Source: Acidimicrobiaceae bacterium
Lineage (GTDB): Bacteria > Actinomycetota > Acidimicrobiia > Acidimicrobiales > RAAP-2
Direction: 5' to 3'
DNA length: 64,000 nucleotides
Assembly: GCA_003167415.1 (NCBI GenBank)
Contig: PMTF01000004.1
Span: 1 to 64,000, forward strand
Shown here piece after piece: positions 15,976 through 25,513 of this stretch. A program made the position numbers and the translations under genes. Each line of letters opens with the position of its first letter. Positions within the stretch are counted from its first letter, which is position 1. The notes under the pieces were generated by a model. That model was not told the origin of the DNA, did not search any database, and saw only the letters and a list, made by a program, of their open reading frames with translations.

Positions 15976-18645
15976 ATGTCACGCGACATTCTACGAATTT
16001 TGCGGGGCTGTTTGATATCGCGACGGACCCTTTGGATCCGCGCCAGACTTCTGGTTGGCGCCCTCGTCGCGCTGACCACGTTCTTCGTACCGGTTACCTC
16101 GCTTCTCGCGACGAGCGCAAAAGCGGACTCTTTGCAAATGTCATCAGACAATTCCGCAACGGGTTGGTATTCGAATGAACCCCTTCTATCTCCAGCCAGA
16201 GTCAAGGGCGGCGACTTCGGTGAACTCTTCGACACTCAGCTCAGTGGTGAGGTCTACGCGCAGCCCCTAGTCAGCCACGCCACCGTGCTGGCAGTCACGG
16301 AGAACGATCACGCCTACGGTCTCAACGCCACAACCGGAGCCATCGAGTGGCAGGACGTCTTTGGTCCTGCCGCCGACCCGGACGCCCAGATCGGCTGTCC
16401 AGCTACGGGATCAGTTTTGGGGATAACGGGAACACCGGTCATCAATCCATCAACCGGCATCGCCTACTTCGTTGCCGCAAGAGACTCCGGCACGAACGGC
16501 GCCACTCAGTGGTTCATGGAAGCCGTCAGCGCACAGTCCGGAGCGACGGCGCCGGATTGGCCCGCGGGAGGCGTACAGATACAGGGCTCGGCCGACGGTG
16601 ATCCGGGCACCGTCTTTAACGGGCAGTATCAGTTGCAACGCCCAGGACTTGTTCTCGTAAATGGTGTCATCTATGCCGCCTTTGGCGCGTTATGCGACGT
16701 CGGCAACTGGGAGGGCTGGCTCGTCGGAGTTAGTGAATCGAGCGCGAGCATTACCACCATGTGGTCCACAGAAGAGAACGTGCCCGACATGGGTTTCAAG
16801 CAACCAGGCTCTGGAATATGGCAGTCCGGATCACCTCCCGTTGTGAACAGCCAAGGTGACATCTTCGTTGCCACTGGTAACGGCGATGATCCGACGGGGC
16901 CTCTACCTGGCAGCGACGCGAACGCTGATACGTATGGCGAAGCCGTGATTGAATTGAGCACCTCAGGGGGAACTCTTCATCCCATCGACTTTTTTATTGC
17001 CGCCGATGCGCAGGCTCTCAATGCCCAAGACGGCGACCTCGGATCAGGAAGTCCTGTGGCGCTGCCCGCGAGCATGGGAACAAAACAGGAACCCAACGTC
17101 ATGCTGATTGACGGAAAGCAGGGGATCCTGTATGTGTTGAATCAGAATAAACTGGGCGGCTTTCAACAGGGGGCCAAGGGGACTGATGAAGTTCCCTCGG
17201 AGGTGGGTTCTTACGGCGGAGTGTGGGCAAAACCTGCAGTCTGGCCCGGAAATGGGGGCTATGTATATATTCCGACGACCGGAATGTCTGGATTCGCGAC
17301 TGACGGCGGTTCACTTGACGCATTCAAGCGCACGGTGAGGGCCAACGGCGTAGTGTCGTTCACGCTCGCTGGAGCGACCGCCTACAGCGGCAACATCTTC
17401 GGCTACGGCTCTGGCACGCCGATCGTCACTTCGAACGGCTCTAAGTCAGGGTCAGCGCTGGTATGGATCATTCACGCCATCGGTCCAGGCGGAGTGGACT
17501 CACAGTTGGAGGCGTATAGCCCAATACCGGTGAAGAAGTCCCTAGACGAGGTCTGGAGTTCGGAACCCTTTACCTCCAACGTCTTCGACCAACCAGGTGT
17601 CGAAAACGGCATCGTCTACGTCGGAACGGCTAGCCAGACGCTTTTGGGTTTTGGCGCGGTTCCTTCGAAAACCCCGGCACTGGTCGGTACCAATGTGATC
17701 TTCCCCGTGACTGTTGTTTCGCAGTCGGTTACTCAGAGCGCCACATTCACGGTGTCCGCACCCACGACGGTGTCGTCATTCGCGGTGTCCGGGAGCTACT
17801 CCATGGGTGCGCCAAGTGCGTCCTTGCCAGCGTCGCTGGTGAAGGGCCAGTCGATCACCGTACCCATCACCTTTACCCCGACCTCCCTTGGCGCGAACTC
17901 GGGAACACTCACGGCCAACGTCTCCAGAGCCGCCGCCGCGATCACTTTGAATGGACAAGGTGAGACGCCAGCCACCTCGTTCACGATCTCCCCTGACGAG
18001 GCAAACTTCCTTCCCGAACTCATTGGTGGTCCTGCATCGAAGCCCGAACCAATCACGTTTACGAATGTCTCTTCAACTCCCATCACCGTGACGGGATTCG
18101 CTTCACCGATATTGCCATTCTCGGTGACGAATCCTCCGGCGGACCAGACGATTCAGCCGAACGGCGGGACACTCATCGTCAACGTTGTATTCCATCCGCC
18201 GAGTTCCTCAGGCGACTTTGTGCACGTCTTCAACAGCGTCGCGACCCTCGAAACTAGTGCGGGGAATTTCGGTATTGCGATCTCGGGTTCGGCGGATCCG
18301 CCAGCCAATATCAGCACGGCGCCCGACGTCCTCAATTTCGGTAAGGTCGCAGTGGGCTCGAGCGCGACGTTGGAATTCGATCTCGGCGACCAAGGAGGCT
18401 TCCCTCTTCGAATCATCCGGTCGACGCCACCCAGAACCAACGGCTTTCGTGCCCTAACAAATCCATTTGTTCAGTTGGCCAAAACCAGTCCACCTCACAC
18501 CATCGCTTCGAACACTTCAGTCCAAGAGACGGTGAAGTTCGCACCGACAAAAAATGGATACGTGACGGCAACGTGGCTGCTCGAGGGCAACGACGGCAAT
18601 GGCGTTCAAAGAGTCACTCTCATGGGAACGGGATACACGCGTTGA
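15976..18645 (+). CDS. secreted PQQ-like beta-propeller protein with ASH-type Ig domains
   Basis: The 889-residue exported protein has a signal segment (LLVGALVALTTFFVPVTSLL) and then a propeller of PQQ-like repeats (about 70-560), with blades such as VYAQPLV, GTPVINPSTGIAYFVAA and SGSPPVVNSQGDIFVATGN. The C-terminal 320 residues form about three ASH/choice-of-anchor-D-like modules, the last beginning with VLNFGKVAVGSSATLEFDLG. No PQQ-dehydrogenase catalytic residues were identified, so a binding or structural role at the surface is more likely. ATG 15976 is preferred to TTG 15967 because AGTAGG lies nine bases upstream. It is a single gene bracketed by decayed ISL3 and IS3 sequences. Confidence 0.75.
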   Translation: MSRDILRILRGCLISRRTLWIRARLLVGALVALTTFFVPVTSLLATSAKADSLQMSSDNSATGWYSNEPLLSPARVKGGDFGELFDTQLSGEVYAQPLVSHATVLAVTENDHAYGLNATTGAIEWQDVFGPAADPDAQIGCPATGSVLGITGTPVINPSTGIAYFVAARDSGTNGATQWFMEAVSAQSGATAPDWPAGGVQIQGSADGDPGTVFNGQYQLQRPGLVLVNGVIYAAFGALCDVGNWEGWLVGVSESSASITTMWSTEENVPDMGFKQPGSGIWQSGSPPVVNSQGDIFVATGNGDDPTGPLPGSDANADTYGEAVIELSTSGGTLHPIDFFIAADAQALNAQDGDLGSGSPVALPASMGTKQEPNVMLIDGKQGILYVLNQNKLGGFQQGAKGTDEVPSEVGSYGGVWAKPAVWPGNGGYVYIPTTGMSGFATDGGSLDAFKRTVRANGVVSFTLAGATAYSGNIFGYGSGTPIVTSNGSKSGSALVWIIHAIGPGGVDSQLEAYSPIPVKKSLDEVWSSEPFTSNVFDQPGVENGIVYVGTASQTLLGFGAVPSKTPALVGTNVIFPVTVVSQSVTQSATFTVSAPTTVSSFAVSGSYSMGAPSASLPASLVKGQSITVPITFTPTSLGANSGTLTANVSRAAAAITLNGQGETPATSFTISPDEANFLPELIGGPASKPEPITFTNVSSTPITVTGFASPILPFSVTNPPADQTIQPNGGTLIVNVVFHPPSSSGDFVHVFNSVATLETSAGNFGIAISGSADPPANISTAPDVLNFGKVAVGSSATLEFDLGDQGGFPLRIIRSTPPRTNGFRALTNPFVQLAKTSPPHTIASNTSVQETVKFAPTKNGYVTATWLLEGNDGNGVQRVTLMGTGYTR

Positions 18646-18685
18646 CCCGCCGCAGTAGTAGCAAACTCCGGGACTGGTCTGTATT

Positions 18686-18843
18686 TCAGTTAGCGACCGT
18701 CGTTCTCGCCTTATTGCGTCGCGCGTCGGTGGCGTAGAGACCATAGATGCTGACCAGTCGCCCAACGCGCTTGTAATGAGCGCCGTAACCCCGCTTAGCC
18801 AGTTCGTTGGTAAGACGCGGACCGCCAGAGGAATTGTTGAAGT
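18686..18843 (-). pseudogene. IS3-family transposase (orfB) remnant
   Basis: On the minus strand the frame ending at the TGA 18688-18686 reads HFNNSSGGPRLTNELAKRGY, then KRVGRLVSIYGLYATDARRN and KARTVAN. This resembles the HTH_21 part of IS3-family transposases (pattern G-x-R-x2-x-EL-x-x-RG then KRV-x-RL). Only about 50 codons remain and there is no catalytic domain. The track ORF in another frame here (18517..18909) is a shadow. Confidence 0.5.
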
Positions 18844-18905
18844 GACGAGCGACCGAGTACTCGCGACCTCGACGAGGCCCACCTGGTCAACGAGATCCGC
18901 GACAT

Positions 18906-20165
18906 TCACGACCTCGGTGGCGGATTGGCGACGACCTCTCGATAGACCCGCTCGATCTGGGGAACCACGATGGCTGCTGAATATCTAGCGGCGCGTTCGC
19001 GAGCAGCCAGTCCCATTGCTACACGTTGTTGAGGATCTGCCAGGATCTGCGCAATGCTGGTCCGTAGTGTCAGAGCGTCGCCTGGTGGAACGAGAACACC
19101 GGTAACGCCATCCTCTACGATGTCGGTTAGCCCACCAATTGCCGATGCTATTACTGGACGACCCGCTGCCATTGCCTCGATTGCGACGAGCGGATGCGGG
19201 TCTGGCCAAATGGAGGGCACAATTGCGACGGCACAATGCATCCAGGCGTCCAGCACGTCGCCGTGTGGAACATCTTCCGCAACGATCACACCCTTCGGGA
19301 ATTCGCGGGGCGTATCATGACGGCGCAAACCAACCAGCACCAGCGGGATCGCGGAATCAAGTCCCTGCCAAGCCTCAAGCAAGACGTCTATGCCCTTGTG
19401 AGGGCCGAGCGCTCCAGCGAACATAACGAAGTCGCCTTCGGCCGGCAAGAATGCAGGCCTGATTGCGTCATTTCGCCGCAAACTGTCATCGGATACAAAT
19501 GGAGGGATCACCTCAATATTGCTGCCAACCGATACCGACGCGCAGGCCCGCGCGACCGGCGTACTTACGGCGATATATCGATCGACCCGACGTCGCGAAC
19601 GCCGCGTTATGATCAGCCCGGATGTGAGGGCGGCTGAAGGTATCGCTCCGTATTGTTCACTTGCACAAACAACGCACTTGACGAATTCTGGACCACCGCA
19701 GACACCACCTTTGTGAACAAATGTGAATTTTGGACATATCACGCCATAATCGTGCATGGTGAAAACAAGGCGCGTCCGCTGAGACGGTAGAAAATGCAAG
19801 AGCGAGTGGAGTATCCATGAATGTGCGTGTACCACGTCTGGTCGGCGTTCCTGTATCAGATTGACAAGCGAATGCACTACACCAGGGTCGGGCACAGGCG
19901 GATGAAATGGACGCTCGGGATGTTCATAGAATCGGTTCAGTAACCGATTCCAGCCGTCAATCCGATGAACGGGAATATCCCCATCCATTTCAGTGCCAGC
20001 GGCACCGGATCGGGCGAGTGTGATGACCTCGACTTCATGACCTCGCGCGACGAGTTCATGGGCGAGCATACGCACATGCAAGTCACGCCCACCAGTTAGT
20101 GGTGGCGGGTACCAATCGGTGGCCTGAAAGATTCGAATCTGATTATATTTTCGTAATTGGGGCAC
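18906..20165 (-). CDS. glycosyltransferase family 4
   Basis: The 419-residue GT-B enzyme would add a sugar during assembly of a surface polysaccharide. The N-terminal domain has the acceptor-side loop PPPLTGGRDLHVRMLAHELV. The C-terminal donor domain has GPHKGIDVLLEAW and the EX7E-like region LVAIEAMAAGRPVIASAIGG. The start is a GTG. It is the first of a long minus-strand series of polysaccharide genes but is separated from the next by about 285 bases. Sugar donor and acceptor are unknown. Confidence 0.85.
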   Translation of the reverse strand: MPQLRKYNQIRIFQATDWYPPPLTGGRDLHVRMLAHELVARGHEVEVITLARSGAAGTEMDGDIPVHRIDGWNRLLNRFYEHPERPFHPPVPDPGVVHSLVNLIQERRPDVVHAHSWILHSLLHFLPSQRTRLVFTMHDYGVICPKFTFVHKGGVCGGPEFVKCVVCASEQYGAIPSAALTSGLIITRRSRRRVDRYIAVSTPVARACASVSVGSNIEVIPPFVSDDSLRRNDAIRPAFLPAEGDFVMFAGALGPHKGIDVLLEAWQGLDSAIPLVLVGLRRHDTPREFPKGVIVAEDVPHGDVLDAWMHCAVAIVPSIWPDPHPLVAIEAMAAGRPVIASAIGGLTDIVEDGVTGVLVPPGDALTLRTSIAQILADPQQRVAMGLAARERAARYSAAIVVPQIERVYREVVANPPPRS

Positions 20166-20449
20166 TGAACCGCACGTGCCGGACCTGAATCATACGATCA
20201 TAGGTCCACTTGTACATCGACGCTGTGACGTGATGAGTGCTGGGGTCGCGGGAAGGTTTACTCGGGCCATGGCGTGGCGCAACCTCGACGCTCGGCACCT
20301 TCATGCGTGCCTTTGCCTTCGGTCACGTTTGTCAGTTCGACGCGCTGAGCGAGACGCTGCTTCGTCATAGACCTTGTTGTCCCCGCACCAACTCAAATGC
20401 AGCAACTTCGCGGGCGGCGGATGACCACAATCTCTTCTCCTGGCTCACA

Positions 20450-21520
20450 TTACGCCTCGGTTCGGCCATCCATCCATTTGAGTAGTGCGAGTAGGCCCTT
20501 GTCAAGCGACCAGGTCGGGAGCCAGGACAGTTCCGTCATCGCCGACTCGATATCGCAACTGGCTGCGCGGACATCCCCGTCGCGGAACTTGTGAACCACC
20601 GTCGGCTCAGGGCTGTCGAAGAGTTCTGCCACTTGACGAGCAAGATCATGGATGGTCGTTGCCACACCAGATCCGATGTCGAGTAGGCGTGGGTACGGCG
20701 CAGGTCTTTCCACCGCGGCAGCCAACGACTCAACTACGTCATCGATGAAGACAAAGTCACGCACGATCCGACCGTCCTCGTAGACCGGAAGAGGACGCCG
20801 TGATCGCGCCAACTGCGCGAAGAGCGTCACAATTCCGGTGTAAGGATTGTTTAGTGACTGTCCCGGTCCGTAGACGTTTTGGAGACGCAGAACACTGAGC
20901 GCGTTACCGTGGGCTGTCGTCCAAGCCAGGAGCATATTTTCCTGGGCAAGTTTCGTAGCGGCGTAAATGTTCGTTGGATGGGCCTCCGTTCGACCTGACG
21001 AACTTGGCAGCGGTTCCGCCACGCTACCGTCGGGTCCAACTGGATCCCAAAGGCCGGCGACAAGCTGCGCGTGGGCGCGGGGGCCGGGATAGAAAACGTT
21101 CTCACGGCAACGCCATGCTCCCTCGCCGTAAACGGCCCGCGACGAAGCGAGCACCAGTTGATCAGGTACCAATTGAGTTCGGGTCAGGGCATCAAGGAGC
21201 TGAGCAGTACCCACAACATTGACGGAAGCATGCCGAGTCGCCTCGTAGAGCGACTGACCGGTTCCTGTCTCCGCCGCCAGATGGACGACCTGTGTGGGCT
21301 TGACCAACCGCAGCACAGCATCCCAATCGGGCGCATGAGTGACATCGCCGGTAAGTAATTGAACTGACTTCGGAAGGCCGCTGGGGCGTCCCGGACTCGC
21401 ATGTATCTGAGGGTGGAGGACATCCATGACCGCGACCTCGTAGCCAGCCGAGACGAGCCGGTGCGCGAGAGCACAGCCAATGAACCCTGCCCCGCCAGTT
21501 ATAAGCACAGAGGTTTGCAC
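20450..21520 (-). CDS. NAD-dependent epimerase/dehydratase (extended SDR)
   Basis: The 356-residue enzyme has the Rossmann motif GGAGFIG, VVHLAAETGTG, the catalytic SSRAVYG and YAATK pair, and QNVYGPGQSLNNPYTG, all typical of nucleotide-sugar 4-epimerases and reductases. GTG 21520 is chosen because GGAG stands eight bases before it; the track uses a TTG at 21544. It probably makes or modifies an NDP-sugar for the neighbouring glycosyltransferases. The exact reaction cannot be told from sequence alone. Confidence 0.8.
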   Translation of the reverse strand: MQTSVLITGGAGFIGCALAHRLVSAGYEVAVMDVLHPQIHASPGRPSGLPKSVQLLTGDVTHAPDWDAVLRLVKPTQVVHLAAETGTGQSLYEATRHASVNVVGTAQLLDALTRTQLVPDQLVLASSRAVYGEGAWRCRENVFYPGPRAHAQLVAGLWDPVGPDGSVAEPLPSSSGRTEAHPTNIYAATKLAQENMLLAWTTAHGNALSVLRLQNVYGPGQSLNNPYTGIVTLFAQLARSRRPLPVYEDGRIVRDFVFIDDVVESLAAAVERPAPYPRLLDIGSGVATTIHDLARQVAELFDSPEPTVVHKFRDGDVRAASCDIESAMTELSWLPTWSLDKGLLALLKWMDGRTEA

Positions 21521-21655
21521 TAAGACACTCCGAATCTTCGACAAATGAGAGACCGATCAACCTATCTCGCCGGCCAATAGAGATATTTCATTGCAACATT
21601 AAGGTCATCGACGTGAGAGGCTGCAGAGTTGCCTGACTCTGCCACTCGTGGGAAC

Positions 21656-22570
21656 TTATCGTATCCGTCGGGGACCCATCTGGCCGCGTACCGCATCAGC
21701 AAGTCCCTGAATGTAAGCCCGTGCGATTGCCAGATTCCTGGAACGCAGCGTTCTGCCTGCATTGTAAGCCCCGTATACCGTAAGCAGACCGACAACGCGC
21801 GAGATTCTGCGCACTAACCCTTTCGTCTCAAGCGCGAAACGTAAAGGATTGCGAGCGAGGTAGTAAGCCATATTTTCGGATATCTCCAAACTACCGCGAT
21901 GACCGCTGCTAGCACTAACGGCATGTACGCAGAGAACTTCACCGAGGTAACGGCACTTCCAGCCAGCGGTTCGGACTCGCTGACACCACTCCGTATCGTC
22001 GTAGTACATGAAGTAGTCAGCTCGAAATGGGCCGGCAGATCTAAATGCAGCTGACGAAACTAGGGCGCAACATGTCGAGACATAGCCAGTATCTGACGTT
22101 GGCGGTAGGGTCGCAGCAGCGCGAAGTAGCCCTCGGTGACGAGGGAAAGCGAACCAATCGCTCACCGCTCCGCCTGCGAACCAGAGTACATCCGGAAGAT
22201 CAGCGAATGTCACAGCAGGACCAACCACGGCGATGCGTTCCGAGGATATTGCCTCGGCTAAACAGCGACTGAGGCAGTCGAGGTCAACTATGGCATCGTT
22301 GTTGAGAAATAGCGTCCATTCAACTTCGCGATCAAGTGCATATTCCATCCCCAAATTGTTGGCCGCGGCGACGCCCAGGTTCTCACCAAGTTCAATCAAT
22401 ATTGTGTCTTCCGGCATGCCCAACCGCAACTCAGCCACGTGTTCACGAGACGACCCATTATCCATGCAAATCATTAAATCTGGGCGCATGTTCATCGCGG
22501 CGAGACTCTTCAGCGCCAAGACTGTGTCCTTTGGCGAACCCCAGTTAACAGTCAAGCTCGCCGTCTTCAC
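21656..22570 (-). CDS. glycosyltransferase family 2 (rhamnosyltransferase-like)
   Basis: The 304-residue inverting GT-A enzyme begins directly with its catalytic domain (TASLTVNWGSPKDTVLAL). It shows GENLGVAAANNLGMEYAL, the LFLNNDAIVD metal-binding acidic motif and the YYDDTEWCQR acceptor/catalytic motif, a set I associate with rhamnosyl- or related transferases. The C-terminal basic helix region could associate with the membrane. It lies within the polysaccharide gene series. Acceptor unknown. Confidence 0.85.
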   Translation of the reverse strand: MKTASLTVNWGSPKDTVLALKSLAAMNMRPDLMICMDNGSSREHVAELRLGMPEDTILIELGENLGVAAANNLGMEYALDREVEWTLFLNNDAIVDLDCLSRCLAEAISSERIAVVGPAVTFADLPDVLWFAGGAVSDWFAFPRHRGLLRAAATLPPTSDTGYVSTCCALVSSAAFRSAGPFRADYFMYYDDTEWCQRVRTAGWKCRYLGEVLCVHAVSASSGHRGSLEISENMAYYLARNPLRFALETKGLVRRISRVVGLLTVYGAYNAGRTLRSRNLAIARAYIQGLADAVRGQMGPRRIR

Positions 22571-22815
22571 ATATTCCTCGCGATCATGGCGCTCACTATA
22601 CGCTCAGAGGAGGTGAAGCAGCTCTGGCGTGTGCAACCTCTGGTGGATATTTTCCGTGGCATCCCCTGGATCAACCTCGAAACTCTCATCATGTAACGAT
22701 CCAACTCGCGCTTCATCGTCGCGATCCTAATCACTGGATGGGGCGCCTCCGAGACTGAAAGGGCGGGTCAAATAAGTACTCCCGATTCGCAGCGCGCGTC
22801 TTCGCGGCTCTTGAA

Positions 22816-23676
22816 TCAAATAGCGAAGTTTCGGAACGACAGTCCGAGGCATTCAGCCACATCGTGGCCTGGAACGAGTGCCGCGGGTCGGACCAAGCCC
22901 AGCAGCGAGTCCGAGCGAACCGGCAGCGGCACTTTCATGCGCTCCAGGACTCGGAGCAAACCTAAGACAAGGTGCCACGGGACAGTCAGCGTCATTCTCG
23001 ACTTGCTGGCCGGTTGGGACAACGCGAGCATGATTTCGCGAAATGGGGTCGGTGTCTCGTTAGCAAGACCTATCACAGTGGACGGAACGTTCTCTGCCTC
23101 GACCAGAGTCGTTACGGCGGCGACGAAGTCATCAATGTGCAAGGTAAATAGACGAGAACCACGAAAAATCGGGATCACCGGGAGGCTTGAGAGTTTCGAC
23201 AGTGTTTTGGCCATCCCTCCGGGTGTGCCACCATAAACCAGACCGGGACGAACAACTATTTGGTTCGCCTCAAGGACGGATCGCTCGATCGCGAGTTTCA
23301 TGAGTCCATAGTCCTGTTTCGTTGCGAAGTACGCCGACATTGATGACACGAAGATGATGCGCTCGATCCCTGCCGTGGCCGCCGATGCCAGCAATCGCTT
23401 GGAGCCCTCGACATTTCGTCCCCAGGCACGGAGTGGGTCAGTTTCACGCAGATCCCATGCCGCGTGAATCAGACAAGTGACTCCGCGGAAAATCTCGGGA
23501 TCCGGGGCGCGTGAAAGGTCAAAGTACCGCACGTTTCCCTGATTCAACTCGTCATCGACATTACGCCGGTACTCCACGACCTCGAAGCCCGCGCCTCGAA
23601 GGTGAGCGACGAGGGCTTTCCCAAGGAATCCCGATGACCCAGTTACACCGACTATTGGCCCAGTGCGCTCAGCCAC
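22816..23676 (-). CDS. NAD-dependent epimerase/reductase (SDR)
   Basis: The 286-residue extended SDR has the N-terminal GSSGFLGKALVAHL nucleotide motif, the SSMSAY serine, a Tyr-x3-Lys at YGLMK and VVRPGLVYGG. It is shorter than most sugar epimerases. Its GTG start overlaps the end of the preceding flavoprotein gene by eight bases, so the two should be co-translated. A joint role in processing a sugar or lipid intermediate is plausible. Confidence 0.75.
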   Translation of the reverse strand: MAERTGPIVGVTGSSGFLGKALVAHLRGAGFEVVEYRRNVDDELNQGNVRYFDLSRAPDPEIFRGVTCLIHAAWDLRETDPLRAWGRNVEGSKRLLASAATAGIERIIFVSSMSAYFATKQDYGLMKLAIERSVLEANQIVVRPGLVYGGTPGGMAKTLSKLSSLPVIPIFRGSRLFTLHIDDFVAAVTTLVEAENVPSTVIGLANETPTPFREIMLALSQPASKSRMTLTVPWHLVLGLLRVLERMKVPLPVRSDSLLGLVRPAALVPGHDVAECLGLSFRNFAI

Positions 23677-25270
23677 GGTCGTCTTCCAGGACGGAACGGG
23701 CGATACGGTGCGCGTTGGCCATTATCGAGAGGGTAAATGTTGTCGCCGGAACCGTAGGGAACACAGACGCGTCAGCGAGATGAATATTTCGCCACGGATG
23801 CAGGCGTCCGACGAGGTCGGACTGCTCACTCTGTTTCGGTGTTCGAGAGTGGGGGAAACTTCCACCAAAGTGGTAACTCTTTCCAGGCGCGGACAAGGAG
23901 ATCTGGGGCACCACGGGAAAGAGACCCAATAATGGGGCGACCATCACAAGTCTTCGAGTAACAGCGCGAAGTTTCTGTCGCGCCAAGTAGTCGTCTCCTG
24001 TTGACGGCAAGAGTGTCGCGCCTGCAACTTGTCCTTCGCCGCCAGGACGCTCGAAAGATACATCAAAACCCGCGGACCACCAAGAGGGTAAGTAACCAAG
24101 TCCCACCGTGAGCCGTCGCAAGAGCATTGCGCCGAGGTCCCGGAATACAGGGAGAGTGAGAAAGGCGGGAAGCGCGTCAGTCATCGCCGTGTTAAATGGG
24201 TAGCCGTGGATCTGTACGAGGTCGTGGCCCACTTCATCAAAGGGCACCACCACGTTGAACTGATTGAGAGTAAAGGTTCCCTCTTGGGTCAGATCCTTAA
24301 TTCCCTTGAGCGCCAGAAGCGGCATTAGGAACTGCGCGGACTCTTGCATATGAATCCGCCGCGACCACATTCCAAGCGACTGCGCCACGAGCCGTGTAGT
24401 GCCCAACGCCCCGCTCGCGACGAACACTTTGTCGGCACGGAATGTCTCTGTGTTGCCTGTAGCGAGCGATCTTGCAGCAACGAAGGGCCGACCTTCGTCC
24501 TCGCCCAAACGCAAGGCTACATAGCCTCCTGTGTAGGCGATACGCCTACGGCGAACCAGATCGTCGAAAGTCTGCGAAGCGGAGTAGACGAACGAATAAG
24601 GGCACCCCGTCATGCAAAGGCCGCACGAAACGCAGTCACGACCTTTGAAGGCGAGTCGGGCCTTCCCGAGTATCACGCCCTGACGACGGACTCGAAGGCG
24701 ATTGCGCTCGTACTTGTTCAGGACCCGCTCGGGCCCCTCACTCAAATGCGGCAAAGGATCGGCCGATCCCCAGAGAGGAAAGTATTCAGCGAGATCATCC
24801 ACTTCTCCCGAATAAGGAATCGCCCGGAGAATGGCGCGGTAGTCCGTCTCAATATCGCTGCGCGTGAATGGCCAATCGTCGAAAGTCGCGCCACTGAAAA
24901 CCATGGCTTGGGCGCCCCAAGTATTACTGAAGCCTCCGTAAGCGCCGGAGATGACGCGGGAGTTGACACCGCCTTCACTACGCAACCCGTCGAGCTGGCC
25001 GAAGTTCCGAAAAGGGAAGTCCGACCCAAAATTCCGCTTTTCGGGAATTCGGTGTTGTTTGCTCGCGACTGTCGTGAGACTGATGGCTCGAAAGTCATCG
25101 ACAGCCCAATCCTCCGGAACGGCCTTGGACATTCGCTCGCGTGCCTCGTCGTTCTCCGGTTCCAACCGACCACCGATGTCGAGCACTTGCACAGTGACGT
25201 CAGAGTTCGCCGTGAGAGCCAGAGCAACCCCGGCGGCGGCGGGACCGGCCCCTACGATGAGAACCTTCAT
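23669..25270 (-). CDS. GMC-like FAD oxidoreductase with inserted ferredoxin-type Cys motif
   Basis: The 533-residue flavoprotein begins with the FAD-binding VLIVGAGPAAAG. It contains the GMC-like features GAYGGFSNTWGAQAMVF and a C-terminal NIHLADASVFPTVPATTFTL segment. About residue 200 carries CVSCGLCMTGCPY, a Cys-x2-Cys-x2-Cys-x3-Cys-Pro set like a 4Fe-4S ferredoxin site, which is unusual in GMC enzymes. ATG 25270 is chosen because it sits immediately before the FAD motif; the track starts at a GTG six codons earlier. It overlaps the following SDR gene, and its context suggests oxidation of a sugar or polyprenyl-linked intermediate. Substrate unknown. Confidence 0.7.
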   Translation of the reverse strand: MKVLIVGAGPAAAGVALALTANSDVTVQVLDIGGRLEPENDEARERMSKAVPEDWAVDDFRAISLTTVASKQHRIPEKRNFGSDFPFRNFGQLDGLRSEGGVNSRVISGAYGGFSNTWGAQAMVFSGATFDDWPFTRSDIETDYRAILRAIPYSGEVDDLAEYFPLWGSADPLPHLSEGPERVLNKYERNRLRVRRQGVILGKARLAFKGRDCVSCGLCMTGCPYSFVYSASQTFDDLVRRRRIAYTGGYVALRLGEDEGRPFVAARSLATGNTETFRADKVFVASGALGTTRLVAQSLGMWSRRIHMQESAQFLMPLLALKGIKDLTQEGTFTLNQFNVVVPFDEVGHDLVQIHGYPFNTAMTDALPAFLTLPVFRDLGAMLLRRLTVGLGYLPSWWSAGFDVSFERPGGEGQVAGATLLPSTGDDYLARQKLRAVTRRLVMVAPLLGLFPVVPQISLSAPGKSYHFGGSFPHSRTPKQSEQSDLVGRLHPWRNIHLADASVFPTVPATTFTLSIMANAHRIARSVLEDDRG

Positions 25271-25513
25271 CGCGGGGCAACTCGCCACGAAGATGGTTCA
25301 GTGGACTCGTCAGTCATTCCACCGGCCAGAGCTCGATCAAAAAATTTGACAAGATCAAACTTCATCGACGTTGTCACAATCACTGCCCTTATCATCCAGA
25401 ATCCCCACGTCTCACATATTCAAGGGGCCGACTAGCCAATCCAGAGCAGTTTAGGTCTGAGTCACATATTGGAGAGAATTTGACAGGGTGAAATGAACGG
25501 GCTTCGTGAGTCA

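Noticed and set aside
24344-25435. 363-residue plus-strand ORF opposite the flavoprotein gene
   Set aside because: No recognisable domain or RBS; the minus-strand frame has FAD and Cys motifs.
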